DNA from: Neptunomonas antarctica
GTDB taxonomy: Bacteria; Pseudomonadota; Gammaproteobacteria; Pseudomonadales; Balneatricaceae
Assembly (NCBI RefSeq): GCF_001305295.1
Contig: NZ_LJSI01000015.1
Span: 163,181-227,180 of the forward strand
Direction: 5' to 3'
DNA length: 64,000 nucleotides
Shown: piece after piece, positions 31,060 to 40,790 of the stretch
How positions within the stretch are numbered: position 1 is the first letter of the stretch
How the letters are laid out: each line of letters opens with the position of its first letter
Notes under the pieces: model-generated
Seen by the model: only the letters and a program-made list of their open reading frames with translations
What the model was told of the DNA's origin: nothing
Database searches by the model: none
Program-made: the position numbers and the translations under genes

Positions 31060-32782
31060 GCGAAACAATGCAACCTTTGAGGACCTGATTGGCCTCGGAA
31101 ACCATTCTGCCCGTAAAAACTATTATCCGGAACTTACGCAAAAGCTGGATGAACTGGAAGCTGAACGTAACCGCTATAAATGGTTATTCGATAACGCGCT
31201 GCATGGTATTTTTCAGGCAGATTTGTCGGGGCGATTCAGAACAGTAAACCCTGCGATGGCTGCATTGTGTGGTTATTCGTCTGCCAATCATTTAGTTGAA
31301 CAAATAACGGCGATCGATCAGCAACTTTTTGTTGATGCACAGGCTTACAAGACGCTACTGATGCTGTTGAGCCGGGACGGTAAAGTTCACCGTTACGAAA
31401 CGCGCTTGTTTAAAGCCGATGGCAATGCCATTTTTGTCTCGATGAATGCCTTGCTGAAACGAGACGCTGATGATGTCACGCTGGAGGTCTTCGTGCAGGA
31501 TATCAGTGAACGGAAAAATGATCAGGCACGCTTAAAAAAACTAAATGAAGAACTGGAACAGCGGGTAGAAGAACGTACCCATGCGCTGGCGACGGTCAAT
31601 AGCAAACTGTGGGATGAAATTCGCGAACGTGAAGTAGCGCAGCAACAGTTACAGGTCGCGAAAGAGCAGGCCGAAGACGCGAATGTCAGTAAAGACAAAT
31701 ATTTAGCGGCCGCTAGCCATGATCTGTTACAGCCGATGAATGCGGCGCGGCTACTGGTGTCTACCCTACGAGAGCGGGAGTTGGCGGCGGCTGATAATCA
31801 TTTGGTAGAGCGGATTCATGTCGCGCTGGAAGGCGCAGAGGATTTACTGACGGATCTGTTGGATATCTCAAAATTGGATCAGAACGCGGTACAGTCCGAT
31901 CCTTGTGCGTTTCATCTTTCGCAGTTGTTAAATGCAGTACAAACAGAATTTCAACCGGTTGCCGAGAGTGCCGGACTGGTTTTGCGCATTCGAAAAACAG
32001 ATCAGGTGGTTTTTTCTGATGCCCACTTATTGATGCGCGTATTGCGCAACTTTGTGAGCAATGCACTGCGCTACACTAATACGGGTGGGGTATTAGTCGG
32101 CTGCCGATTACGCGGTCAACAGCTTGAAATACAGGTGTGGGATAGCGGTGAAGGCATTCCGCATGGCTGTATTGTGGATATTTTTAAGGAGTTTAATCAA
32201 CTCGAACAGCATCGTAATGGTATGCGTACCGGCGTGGGTCTGGGGTTAGCTATCGTCGAGCGTATAGCACGCGTACTCGATCACCCGATAGGGGTGCACT
32301 CACGTTCCGATAGGGGATCAGTATTTTCTATTAAGGTGCCGCTGGCAGACGCGGATGTTTCGCTTCCAATGCCGGTAGGCCAGGTATCGGGTAACAATCA
32401 GTTTGACGGTGAAGCGATACTGGTGGTGGATAATGATCAGGATATTCTGATCAGTATGCAGGCGCTGTTGACGCAGTGGGGACTCAAGGTTTATATCGCT
32501 ATTGATGCAGAAGAGGCCATTGCGTTGTGCCAGCAGGGGCAGATTGTTCCCAGAGTGTTGCTGCTGGATTATCATTTGAACGACGGCAAGACAGGTCTGG
32601 ATGCGCGGCAATCTTTAGATCAATATTTCAACTACCAGATACCGGCGGCATTGCTAACCGCAGAGCGTGCCGACCACAGCCTTAAGCAGTTTCGCGCGCA
32701 AGGGCTGCAGGTGTTAAATAAGCCGATGAAACCTGGCAAATTACGCGCATTATTAACGCATATCTTGTCGCTACGAACGTAA
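31028..32782 (+). CDS. ercS: Hybrid PAS histidine kinase ErcS
   Basis: 584 residues, no membrane segment. PAS domain about 45-170, coiled coil 175-225, HisKA with phospho-His H231 in AASHDLLQPMNAAR, HATPase to about 440 (GVGLGLAIVERIA), and a C-terminal receiver (about 455-580, acceptor Asp in LLLDYHLNDGK). Cytoplasmic sensor of the ethanol-oxidation regulatory cascade in Pseudomonas. It overlaps ercA by 32 bases if the first ATG is used (17 if the ATG at 31043), so expression is coupled. Confidence 0.87.
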   Translation: MLKSCMKKRSERNNATFEDLIGLGNHSARKNYYPELTQKLDELEAERNRYKWLFDNALHGIFQADLSGRFRTVNPAMAALCGYSSANHLVEQITAIDQQLFVDAQAYKTLLMLLSRDGKVHRYETRLFKADGNAIFVSMNALLKRDADDVTLEVFVQDISERKNDQARLKKLNEELEQRVEERTHALATVNSKLWDEIREREVAQQQLQVAKEQAEDANVSKDKYLAAASHDLLQPMNAARLLVSTLRERELAAADNHLVERIHVALEGAEDLLTDLLDISKLDQNAVQSDPCAFHLSQLLNAVQTEFQPVAESAGLVLRIRKTDQVVFSDAHLLMRVLRNFVSNALRYTNTGGVLVGCRLRGQQLEIQVWDSGEGIPHGCIVDIFKEFNQLEQHRNGMRTGVGLGLAIVERIARVLDHPIGVHSRSDRGSVFSIKVPLADADVSLPMPVGQVSGNNQFDGEAILVVDNDQDILISMQALLTQWGLKVYIAIDAEEAIALCQQGQIVPRVLLLDYHLNDGKTGLDARQSLDQYFNYQIPAALLTAERADHSLKQFRAQGLQVLNKPMKPGKLRALLTHILSLRT

Positions 32783-32807
32783 TTAACGTTGTTATGTAAA
32801 GAATTAG

Positions 32808-32826
32808 TTCACAAGTAGTATGTGAA
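32808..32826. promoter_or_regulatory. Palindrome upstream of nosP
   Basis: TTCACA (32808-32813), 7-base spacer, TGTGAA (32821-32826). Perfect 6-bp arms about 60 bases before the FIST-domain gene; a possible operator. The binding protein is unknown. Confidence 0.35.
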
Positions 32827-32885
32827 CCGCAGAGTAGTCTGCCTAGACTGCATTAATATCTTATCAGATTAGGATGACCATCTTT

Positions 32886-34058
32886 ATGTCTGAAGCTGCT
32901 ATGTATAAATCCTCTATGTCAAAAGCGATTGTCACAGGGTTTTCAAACCACAGTGATCCATTTTTAGCCGCCGCTGAGCTGCAGCAACAGCTGGTGCATA
33001 ATGATGTAGGCTTCGTGCTATTTTTCTGCTCCGCTGAATATGATCTTGCGCATCTGGCTGAGGCAATGAATCAGGCTTTTGATCTTGTCCCGCTGGCGGG
33101 ATGTACGACGGCGGGAGAAATCACAGCGCAAGGTTATGCACAGGGCGCGATCAGTGCGATTGGTTTTAATCGTCACCACTTTGCTGTCGAAGCATCGTTG
33201 ATTGAGGCGATGGATAATTTATCCTTAACTCAGGCGCAATCGACGGTTGAGTCGTTTATCAATAAAGGCCGGGCGAAACAACTGGCCCCGATTAAAGGTA
33301 ATAGTTTTGTATTGACGCTGCTGGATGGTTTGTCGGTACAGGAAGAGCAAGTGCTGGCAACACTGAGTTCGGCGCTGGGTAACATTCCCCACTTTGGAGG
33401 CTCCGCCGGTGATGATATTCATCTGGCGAATACGCATGTATTTGCCCATGGTGCCTTTCATACTGGCGCGGCAGTCGTTCTGTTATTTAATACTGACTGT
33501 GAATTTGAAGTGTTTACCACGCACCACCTTAAACCGTTGAGTGAGAAGCTGGTAGTGACCGCCGCCGACCGTGATAACCGACGGGTGCATGAGTTGAATG
33601 CCGAACCGGCCGCACAAGAGTACGCCAGTCTGATTGGTTTGAGTGTGGCTGATCTGAACCCTGAAGTATTCGCATTAAACCCGCTGGCGGTGCGGATTGG
33701 TAATGAATTTTATGTGCGAGCGATTCAAAAAGTTAATGCTGATCTAAGTCTGACTTTTTACTGTGCTGTTGAGAACGGTATCGTGCTTACCCGTATGCAT
33801 AGTGATGATATTTTAAAGAACCTGACAACAGAGCTTGAATGCATCGAGCAAAATATCGGTTCTCCTCAGTTGATTATTGGCTGTGACTGTTTCCTGCGCC
33901 GTCTTGAAATAGAGCATCTGGGCATAGCCGCCGAAGCATCAGAACTATTTCGACAACATAAGGTGGTAGGTTTTAATACATACGGCGAGCATTTAGAAGG
34001 GATGCATATCAACCAGACATTTACCGGCGTTGTGATTGGGAGCCCTGCTGATGACTGA
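32886..34058 (+). CDS. nosP: FIST-domain haemoprotein, NosP-like nitric-oxide sensor
   Basis: About 390 residues. FIST_N (about 20-220, with PLAGCTTAGEI and HFGGSAGDD) and FIST_C (about 225-360). In P. aeruginosa the homologue NosP (PA1975) binds haem and nitric oxide and controls NahK, encoded next to it, exactly as here. Cytoplasmic. Start taken at MSEAAM; an ATG four codons earlier is also open. The stop overlaps the nahK start, so sensor and kinase are coupled. Confidence 0.85.
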   Translation: MSEAAMYKSSMSKAIVTGFSNHSDPFLAAAELQQQLVHNDVGFVLFFCSAEYDLAHLAEAMNQAFDLVPLAGCTTAGEITAQGYAQGAISAIGFNRHHFAVEASLIEAMDNLSLTQAQSTVESFINKGRAKQLAPIKGNSFVLTLLDGLSVQEEQVLATLSSALGNIPHFGGSAGDDIHLANTHVFAHGAFHTGAAVVLLFNTDCEFEVFTTHHLKPLSEKLVVTAADRDNRRVHELNAEPAAQEYASLIGLSVADLNPEVFALNPLAVRIGNEFYVRAIQKVNADLSLTFYCAVENGIVLTRMHSDDILKNLTTELECIEQNIGSPQLIIGCDCFLRRLEIEHLGIAAEASELFRQHKVVGFNTYGEHLEGMHINQTFTGVVIGSPADD

Positions 34059-36615
34059 AACTGCGCAAGCTGTGCGATTGGCGCAGTTAGAGAAGGAAAA
34101 TTACAAGCTCAAGCGTATCAATCAGGCGTTGATTGAGCGGGTTGAGTCGGGGAATGCGCAAAATGCTAATCCCTACGCCACTTTTGAACATTCCGTTGCG
34201 CTGGCTGAGCAGGTGCGGGAGCGAACGGAAGCACTCAATGACGCCCTGTCTGAATTGAAGATCAGCCATCAGGCGCTGAAAAATGCGAACCAGATAGCCG
34301 ATCTTGCCAATCAGCGTCTGGTGGATGCTATAGAAAGTATATCGGATGCTTTTGTACTGTTTGATCGGGAGCGGCGTATTGTGCTCTGTAACAGTAAATT
34401 TGAGTCCGTTTGGAAAGAAACGGGTCAGAAAATTGCCACGGGAACAACGATTCAGGACATTCGTCGCTTAGCGGTTGAACATGGCTTGATTGCGGAAGAA
34501 TACGGTGAAGCGGGCGATGGCCATAGAGTATTCCGTCTGGCTGCCGGGCAATGGATACAGATGAGTGAACGGCCGACTGCCGATGGCGGTATGGTTGTTT
34601 TGTATACTGACATCAGTCAGTTAAAAGCGGCTGAAACTGAACGCCGCGAAGTCGAACTGGCGCAAAAATCGCGCTTATTACAACGCATGGTTGATAACTT
34701 GTCGCAAGGTATCGCTTTAGTGAATGCCAGTGATCAGTTAGAAATATGGAATGATCGCTTTTTAAGCTTAACCGGTGTTTCTAGGGAGCAGGCGGAGTGT
34801 TTGCCTCCTTTTCGTGCGCTTAATCTCAGGCATTTCCATGATTCAAGAGCGAAGGGAGGTCAATCTGATACCTCTAATGTGATGCGTCATAATGACCATA
34901 TTATCGAGGTTCGTACCCATGCTATGCCCGATGGTGGGTATGTAAATACTTACACTGATATTACCGAACGTTATCAATACGCTGAAACGTTGAAAGAGAG
35001 CGAACAGTGGATCCGTCTGATTACCGACCATGTTCCGGCCTTGATTGCCTATGTGGGTGATGACCTGTGCTACCGCTTTACCAATAAAGTTTATGATGAA
35101 TGGTACGGCTGGGAGCGTGGCAAGCTGACGGGCGAAAGCATTAAACAAGTACATGGCGCGCATAACTTCAGAGAGCTACAGCCTTATATTCAACGGGTGT
35201 TGTCAGGTGAAAACGTTAGCTTTGATATCGCCGAGCGTAACAGTGCTGACGAGCAACGCCATATGCTCAAATCCTATGTGCCTAATTTGGGTGCTGATGG
35301 CAAAACGGTTGGTTTTTTCGTGATGATCCGGGACATTACGGATCGCCGCAAAGTGGCGTTAGAGCTGGAAGAAGCTTATCAAAGCCTGGAACAGCGCGTC
35401 GGCGAACGTACTTCAGAACTGACTGCCGTTAATGAGCATTTATTGTCTGAAATCGAAGAGCGGACACATGTAGAGGCTCGCTTAAGAGAAGCAAAAAAAG
35501 ATGCTGAACAGGCTAACCTGTCGAAAACTAAATTTTTGGCCGCGGTGAGTCATGATTTGTTACAGCCGTTAAACGCGGCGCGACTATTTACCGGCGCCTT
35601 AGCGGAAAAACCACTCAGCAGCGATACGCGCCCGCTGGTTAATTCAGTCACACATGCGTTGGGCGATGTTGAATCGCTGCTGGGAACGCTGGTGGATATC
35701 TCTAAGCTGGATGCAGGCGTCGTCACTCCCGATATCACCACCTTTCGTGCGAGTGAGTTGATGGAAAATATTGCCAACGAATTTAGTCAGTTTGCTCAGC
35801 ATGATGGCCTGATCATGCGCTATATACCTTCATCTGTTGTGATCTCCAGTGATTCGCAATTATTGGCACGAATTCTTAGGAATTTTCTTTCGAATGCTAT
35901 TCGCTATACCGCAAAAGGGCAGATTCTTTTCGGCTGTCGGCGTAAATCTCAAACGCTGTCGATTGAGGTATGGGATACAGGGTTGGGTATCCCTGAGGCA
36001 CAATTGCAGGAAATTTTTCAGGAGTTTCGCAGGCTTAACCCGCAGGATCAGGGGCGTGATAAAGGTTTGGGACTGGGTCTGGCGATAGTGGATAAAATTT
36101 CCAGTGTGCTCAGGCATCCGATAAACGTACGTTCTATCGAAGGCAAAGGTTCCGTTTTTTCCGTAGAGGTCCCGTATGGTGAGTTGGCGCTTTATTCAGC
36201 GGTGCCAGAGTATCGCCAGCAAACGATTTCTGATTGCTTGCGGGGTGCGCATATTTGGGTGATCGATAATGATCAGGCCATTTGTGAGGGCATGCAGACC
36301 TTGCTGGAAGGCTGGGGCTGTTATGTGACCACCGCATTGTCTTTGGAACAGCTGTTGGAGCGGGTGAATCCAGCGCGGGATCCGGTCGACCTGTTGGTTG
36401 CGGATTATCATCTGGATGACGGAAAAAACGGTGTAGATGCAGCACGTTGTGTCGCAGAGCAGCGGGATCAGCTTCTTCGGGTGCTGATGATTACGGCGAA
36501 CTACAATAAAGATCTGAAACAAGAAATACGCGAACTGGGCTACATTCTGATGAATAAGCCCGTTAAACCCTTAAAGCTGAAAACCACTTTGCTTCATCTG
36601 CTCAAAGAACGCTGA
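34051..36615 (+). CDS. nahK: Hybrid histidine kinase NahK (ErcS'-like)
   Basis: About 854 residues, soluble. Coiled-coil start, then three PAS domains (about 85-200, 215-310, 320-440), a second coiled coil, HisKA with H501 in AVSHDLLQPLNAAR, HATPase (LGLGLAIVDKIS), and a C-terminal receiver (about 735-850, acceptor Asp in LLVADYHLDDGK). ATG at 34051 has GGGAG upstream and overlaps the nosP stop. In Pseudomonas NahK feeds the HptB pathway and the ethanol-oxidation regulators. Similar overall to ercS but with extra PAS domains. Confidence 0.88.
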   Translation: MTETAQAVRLAQLEKENYKLKRINQALIERVESGNAQNANPYATFEHSVALAEQVRERTEALNDALSELKISHQALKNANQIADLANQRLVDAIESISDAFVLFDRERRIVLCNSKFESVWKETGQKIATGTTIQDIRRLAVEHGLIAEEYGEAGDGHRVFRLAAGQWIQMSERPTADGGMVVLYTDISQLKAAETERREVELAQKSRLLQRMVDNLSQGIALVNASDQLEIWNDRFLSLTGVSREQAECLPPFRALNLRHFHDSRAKGGQSDTSNVMRHNDHIIEVRTHAMPDGGYVNTYTDITERYQYAETLKESEQWIRLITDHVPALIAYVGDDLCYRFTNKVYDEWYGWERGKLTGESIKQVHGAHNFRELQPYIQRVLSGENVSFDIAERNSADEQRHMLKSYVPNLGADGKTVGFFVMIRDITDRRKVALELEEAYQSLEQRVGERTSELTAVNEHLLSEIEERTHVEARLREAKKDAEQANLSKTKFLAAVSHDLLQPLNAARLFTGALAEKPLSSDTRPLVNSVTHALGDVESLLGTLVDISKLDAGVVTPDITTFRASELMENIANEFSQFAQHDGLIMRYIPSSVVISSDSQLLARILRNFLSNAIRYTAKGQILFGCRRKSQTLSIEVWDTGLGIPEAQLQEIFQEFRRLNPQDQGRDKGLGLGLAIVDKISSVLRHPINVRSIEGKGSVFSVEVPYGELALYSAVPEYRQQTISDCLRGAHIWVIDNDQAICEGMQTLLEGWGCYVTTALSLEQLLERVNPARDPVDLLVADYHLDDGKNGVDAARCVAEQRDQLLRVLMITANYNKDLKQEIRELGYILMNKPVKPLKLKTTLLHLLKER

Positions 36616-36618
36616 CGA

Positions 36619-37287
36619 TTAGCGCTTCAGATATTCACTAAAGTTGATATTGCCTGCTGATAGCACGGCCTGAATACGGTTATGCACATTCAGTTTACGT
36701 AAAATAGCCGAGACATGGGCTTTAACAGTGGTTTCGGCAATGTTCAGATTATAGGCAATCTGCTTGTTTGATTCACCGGTGGACATCCGTTCTAATACCA
36801 GCAGTTGACGACGGGTCAGCGAGGACAACATTTCCGGCGCAATACGACGATCATCGTTACGAGGCTGGCGACGCGTTTCAGGAGAGTTGCTACGGATAAT
36901 ATCGGATGGCAAATAAACATTTCCGGCCAAAATCTGCTTTAACGCGTTGGTCATCTGCTCGCGTGATGAAGACTTAGTGATAAAACCAACAGCACCATAG
37001 GTAATCGCTTGTAACACTATCTGCTTATCTTCTTCGGCTGAAACAATCACAACAGGGATAGTAGGGGATTCATTACGTAAGGTGATTAAGCCGTTTAAGC
37101 CATTCATACCGGGCATATTCAAATCTAACAGAATCAGATCTAAATCATCTCGTTCAAGTGAGACCTCAAGCGCCGCATCAAGGGTTTGGGATTCAAGTAA
37201 TTCACAATCAGGGAAACTGGTATGAATGACATTGCTAATCGCTTCCCTGAACAGGGGGTGATCATCCGCAATCAGTATTTTATACAC
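36619..37287 (-). CDS. erbR: LuxR-type response regulator (ErbR/AgmR-like)
   Basis: 222 residues. Receiver 1-120 with acceptor D55 in [13 protein letters not shown], and a C-terminal LuxR/NarL helix-turn-helix ([40 protein letters not shown], about 155-195). Position after ercA-ercS-nosP-nahK matches ErbR (AgmR, PA1978), the activator of quinoprotein ethanol dehydrogenase genes. It converges with nahK with only 3 bp between stops. Its targets in this window may include the pqq and PQQ-ABC genes. Confidence 0.85.
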   Translation of the reverse strand: MYKILIADDHPLFREAISNVIHTSFPDCELLESQTLDAALEVSLERDDLDLILLDLNMPGMNGLNGLITLRNESPTIPVVIVSAEEDKQIVLQAITYGAVGFITKSSSREQMTNALKQILAGNVYLPSDIIRSNSPETRRQPRNDDRRIAPEMLSSLTRRQLLVLERMSTGESNKQIAYNLNIAETTVKAHVSAILRKLNVHNRIQAVLSAGNINFSEYLKR

Positions 37288-37497
37288 AAGTTACTCCCGT
37301 ACTTTCCCGTACTTATAGTTATTATGGATCAGGGTAAAATATTTATGATGCTCCTTTTTTATTTTAAAATCAGCTTCTTGCCAATCGTTAGAGCCGTTCC
37401 GGTACCCGTATAGAGCAGCCACCCACCGTGACGCAGCTTTTTGACACTTGTATTACACCTTGCTGGCAGGCAGAGATATATTCTGCAAAAGAGCGAT

Positions 37498-37523
37498 AAA
37501 AACAGTACTAAAGTACTGTTTTT
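37498..37523. terminator. Bidirectional terminator-like palindrome
   Basis: AAAAACAGTAC (37498-37508), loop TAAA, GTACTGTTTTT (37513-37523). A-tract/T-tract arms work on both strands. It lies 31 bases after the lysE-family gene stop (minus strand). Confidence 0.7.
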
Positions 37524-37554
37524 ATGAAGAAATCAAAGCAACGCTTCGTGTCTG

Positions 37555-38172
37555 TTAATGACGGCTAGCCAGATAAGCGCCCGCACCTACCATGATAGAA
37601 CCTGCAGAGCGGTTGAGATTACGCATGGCTTTAGCGGACTTGAAGAACCTACGCGCCTTCGATGCCATATGGGCGACCATCATCACTCCGAGCATCAGTG
37701 CGAACAATTGTAGGGTCGAGGCCAAGACAATATCAGCGCTACTTAAGGCAGACAGATCCATGAATGTAGGCAAGAACGCAATATAAAATAAAATGACTTT
37801 AGGGTTGGAAGCTGAGATCAAAAAGCCCTGTACAAAACTTCTTATGCCGTTACGGGGTTTAGTCGCAGGCGTCTCTGTGGAGAGATCAATCGGTGTTGTC
37901 CACAGTTTCCAGCCAAGGTAACAGAGGTAAGCGGCGCCGGTGAAACGGATGATGGTAAACACCTCAGCCCAATGCTCAGCGATGGCGGCCAGTCCAAAAC
38001 ACGCTAGCACCAGATAGATAATATCGCTGGTAACCATCCCCAACGCGAGCAGAAAGCATGAACGGGTACCTTCCACCATGGCGCGGGCCAGAATAGCAAA
38101 AATGCCGGGGCCGGGTGTTATGCCGAAAATAAAGATAGCGATAAAAAAAGTGATGGCGCTTTCAAAAGACAC
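37555..38172 (-). CDS. LysE family amino-acid/metabolite exporter
   Basis: About 205 residues, six predicted membrane helices, with the LysE/RhtB signature GITPGPGIFAILARAM near the N-terminus. Inner-membrane exporter; substrate cannot be predicted from sequence. GTG at 38172 chosen because the family normally starts a few residues before the first helix; an earlier TTG at 38187 is open. Not evidently part of an operon. Confidence 0.85.
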   Translation of the reverse strand: MSFESAITFFIAIFIFGITPGPGIFAILARAMVEGTRSCFLLALGMVTSDIIYLVLACFGLAAIAEHWAEVFTIIRFTGAAYLCYLGWKLWTTPIDLSTETPATKPRNGIRSFVQGFLISASNPKVILFYIAFLPTFMDLSALSSADIVLASTLQLFALMLGVMMVAHMASKARRFFKSAKAMRNLNRSAGSIMVGAGAYLASRH

Positions 38173-38285
38173 AACGGTTAACCCCAATGCTTATAAGAGA
38201 TCAATGATACATACTTTGAATATATATCACGTATCAATGCTGGCTGACAGCGTCCTGTAAATAGATAAATAAATATGGCTGTGGG

Positions 38286-38816
38286 CTATTTTTTGAGATC
38301 CCTCGGAAGATAAACCGGGGTGTGAATGATATAGGGAATATAGCGCGTTTCTATCTGCTTTTCAGGCTGCCAGAGGTATAGCTTCTGGCTGAGTAGCACC
38401 GGAAAAAGATAGGGTTGTTCGCCTATATAGCCTTTTTCGCTGGAGGATATACTCCCCAGTATTGTGAGTTCACGTCCCTCTTTATAAATCATGGGATCAA
38501 GAAATTGATTAATTTTCACGCGAAAACGGCCTGCGCTATTATCTGTCACATTGGGGCGGCTGTTACTGTTGAGTGCGAATTGCACGACTTCTAACTGAGT
38601 CATGCCCTCTCTGTTTTCAGTGCTGGCAATGACACCGCCCCAGCGGGCCATACTCTGAAATTCCACTGTCTGGCTATCAGCATGAGCATCAGCAGGATAA
38701 TTTCTGGCTGACTCATAACTGGTTAACGGGGTGGTTTCGGGAACCTGGAGTTGCTCGGGTACGCCGCTGCAGCCGACCATCAATGTTAATAAAATAAGGG
38801 GTAACAGAAATCTCAT
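38286..38816 (-). CDS. Slp family outer-membrane lipoprotein
   Basis: About 176 residues. Lipobox LMVGC with the lipidated Cys near residue 16, followed by SG, which does not block sorting to the outer membrane. The body matches the Slp/YeaY family (YPADAHADSQTVEFQSMARWGGVIASTENREGMTQLEVV). Starvation-inducible in E. coli. ATG at 38816 with AAGG upstream is preferred over GTG at 38822. Confidence 0.88.
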   Translation of the reverse strand: MRFLLPLILLTLMVGCSGVPEQLQVPETTPLTSYESARNYPADAHADSQTVEFQSMARWGGVIASTENREGMTQLEVVQFALNSNSRPNVTDNSAGRFRVKINQFLDPMIYKEGRELTILGSISSSEKGYIGEQPYLFPVLLSQKLYLWQPEKQIETRYIPYIIHTPVYLPRDLKK

Positions 38817-39055
38817 ATTCACCTTAATTCTCTCTTTTGCTTTAACTCTTTAGAATGAGCTTTCGATAATGAGCGTTATGTTGTGGATAGCATTTTGACA
38901 GGTTTGATAGACAATTGTTCGTGCTTTCAGGTGTTTTTGATGTGTCGGTGATGTCAGTATATGGGTATGGAGGAATGAATCTGATAAGCCTGATTGGCAA
39001 AAGATAATCAGGCCGTTAAAATGAACACTGACGATATTGATGTAGTGGATAGATT

Positions 39056-39226
39056 ATGACAGATAAACCAACGCCTCCGGGCGACTATGAGTGTTGCGAA
39101 AGTGCGTGTGAGCCTTGTGTATGGGACACGTACTATGAAGAAATGCGTGAGTGGAAACAGGCTGAAGCAGAGAAAAAAGCGGCCCAAGCGGCGGCTAACG
39201 AGCCTGCCGCTACCTCTGAGCATTAG
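39056..39226 (+). CDS. Oxidoreductase-like domain microprotein
   Basis: 56 residues. N-terminal PPGDYECCESACEPCVWDTYYEEMREW matches the short family called oxidoreductase-like (PF09791), with a CCxxxCxxC cysteine set followed by VWD; the tail is Ala/Glu/Lys-rich. Function unknown; a metal or Fe-S site is a guess from the cysteines. Its stop overlaps the last four bases of the convergent ABC permease gene. Confidence 0.8.
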   Translation: MTDKPTPPGDYECCESACEPCVWDTYYEEMREWKQAEAEKKAAQAAANEPAATSEH

Positions 39227-40029
39227 CCGGGTTTTCCGCCTCCGGCTGCTCGCTGTGGATTAAATCCTTTAATGGCAAATACTGAGAAGATAAGCGCTGT
39301 TGCCAGTGTCACGCTGCATGCTGTGCCATCAAATTTCAGATACAACGCATGCCTGACTAATTCGACCGCATAGGTGAAGGGGTTGGCTGTGCAGATCCAG
39401 TAAATCCATTCGCTGGACTCCTGCATTTTCCACAGAGGATAAAGCGCTGAAGAGAGAAAAAACATCGGAAAGATGACGAAGTTCATCACGCCGGCAAAGT
39501 TCTCCAGTTGCTTAATCCACGATGAGATAAACAAGCCAATCGCACCCAGCATCACCGCTACTAACAGCAATGCAGGCAATACCGCTAAATATCCCCACAG
39601 TGGTGGTTCCACATCCACCAGCAACGCGATCAGCAGGAATGCATATACCTGCAGTAACGATACCAGCGCGATAGAGATCAGCTTACAGACCAGTAAAAAC
39701 CAGCGCGGTAATGGGCTCATCAGTAAGACGCGCATGCTGCCCATTTCCCGGTCATAGACCATCGACAATGAACTTTGCATACCGTTAAACAGCAAAATCA
39801 TGCAGCACAATCCGGGTGCGATATAGACTTCATACGTGATGTAGGTTTCGTAGGGTTCGATAATCGCGATACCCAGCGCGGCGCGGAACCCTGCCGCGAA
39901 CACCACAAGCCAGAGCAACGGGCGAACCAGCGCACTAAAAAAGCGTGTGCGCTGTTGAATGAAACGTAGGTATTCGCGGATTAAAATGCCCTGAAAGCAA
40001 TACCAATAGTGCGCCGGTGTCATCTTCAT
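39223..40029 (-). CDS. ABC-2 type permease of the PQQ-associated transporter
   Basis: 268 residues, six membrane helices, ABC-2 membrane fold (MGSMRVLLMSPLPRWFLLVCKLI). Partner of the upstream ATPase, with which it overlaps by four bases (ATGA). Member of the conserved cluster of permease, ATPase, beta-propeller and binding protein found beside PQQ-dependent alcohol catabolism genes. Direction and substrate are unknown; ABC-2 systems usually export. Confidence 0.85.
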   Translation of the reverse strand: MKMTPAHYWYCFQGILIREYLRFIQQRTRFFSALVRPLLWLVVFAAGFRAALGIAIIEPYETYITYEVYIAPGLCCMILLFNGMQSSLSMVYDREMGSMRVLLMSPLPRWFLLVCKLISIALVSLLQVYAFLLIALLVDVEPPLWGYLAVLPALLLVAVMLGAIGLFISSWIKQLENFAGVMNFVIFPMFFLSSALYPLWKMQESSEWIYWICTANPFTYAVELVRHALYLKFDGTACSVTLATALIFSVFAIKGFNPQRAAGGGKPG

Positions 40030-40790
40030 ACAGCCTGCTCCTTGGTCGGAGCCTGACCCGGAATTTGAGCCGGAACTTGAGTAAGCTGCTCGAAGGCGTC
40101 AGCCATATGGCTTTGACCGCTGAGATTACACAGATCCAGACCCGTGCCAGAGGATAATAAGCGGCCTTGATGAAGCAGCAGCACGCGGTCTTCAGGTAGG
40201 ACTTCGTCAATCAAATGCGTTGCCCATAATACCGTGATCATCGAGTCGGTGCAGAGTTGCCGTACGTGCAGATTCAGTGCCTTACGTGCTTGCGGGTCAA
40301 GGCCGGTGGTGGGCTCATCAAGCAGTAATACGCTCGGCTGGTGCAGCAGTGCGCGGGCTATCTCTACACGCCGCCGGTGTCCGCCATTGAGGGATCGTAC
40401 TTTCTCATGGGCGCGCTCTTTCATGGCCATGCGTTCGAGTTCCTGAGCGATACGCACACGGGCTGTGGCGCCGCAAAGCCCATGCAGCGAGGCATGGTAA
40501 GCGAGGTTCTGTTGTACCGTTAGATCAAGATCGAGTGTGCTTTGCTGAAATACCACACCGAGTTGCTGCATGACCTGTGTGGGAGCTGTTTGCAGATCCA
40601 GGCCTTGAATATGGATGTTGCCTTGTTGCAAAGCGTAAAGCCGTGTCAGGAGCGCAAACAGCGTACTCTTACCCGCGCCATTCGGCCCCAGCAGCGCGCA
40701 AAACTGGCCGTTTTCCAGGATAAAACTCAGCTCGCTCAATGCCGTCTTACGGGCATAGCGAAAGCTTATTTTATCAACCTCAATACTCAT
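40026..40790 (-). CDS. ABC transporter ATP-binding protein, PQQ-associated
   Basis: 254 residues. Walker A LLGPNGAGKST, Q-loop VFQQ, Walker B VLLLDEPTTGLD and switch His ATHLIDE. The signature is LNGGHRRRVEIARAL, an LSGGQ variant with Asn and His, typical of the PQQ_ABC_ATP group as I recall it. Overlaps the beta-propeller gene and the permease gene by four bases on each side. Confidence 0.9.
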   Translation of the reverse strand: MSIEVDKISFRYARKTALSELSFILENGQFCALLGPNGAGKSTLFALLTRLYALQQGNIHIQGLDLQTAPTQVMQQLGVVFQQSTLDLDLTVQQNLAYHASLHGLCGATARVRIAQELERMAMKERAHEKVRSLNGGHRRRVEIARALLHQPSVLLLDEPTTGLDPQARKALNLHVRQLCTDSMITVLWATHLIDEVLPEDRVLLLHQGRLLSSGTGLDLCNLSGQSHMADAFEQLTQVPAQIPGQAPTKEQAV

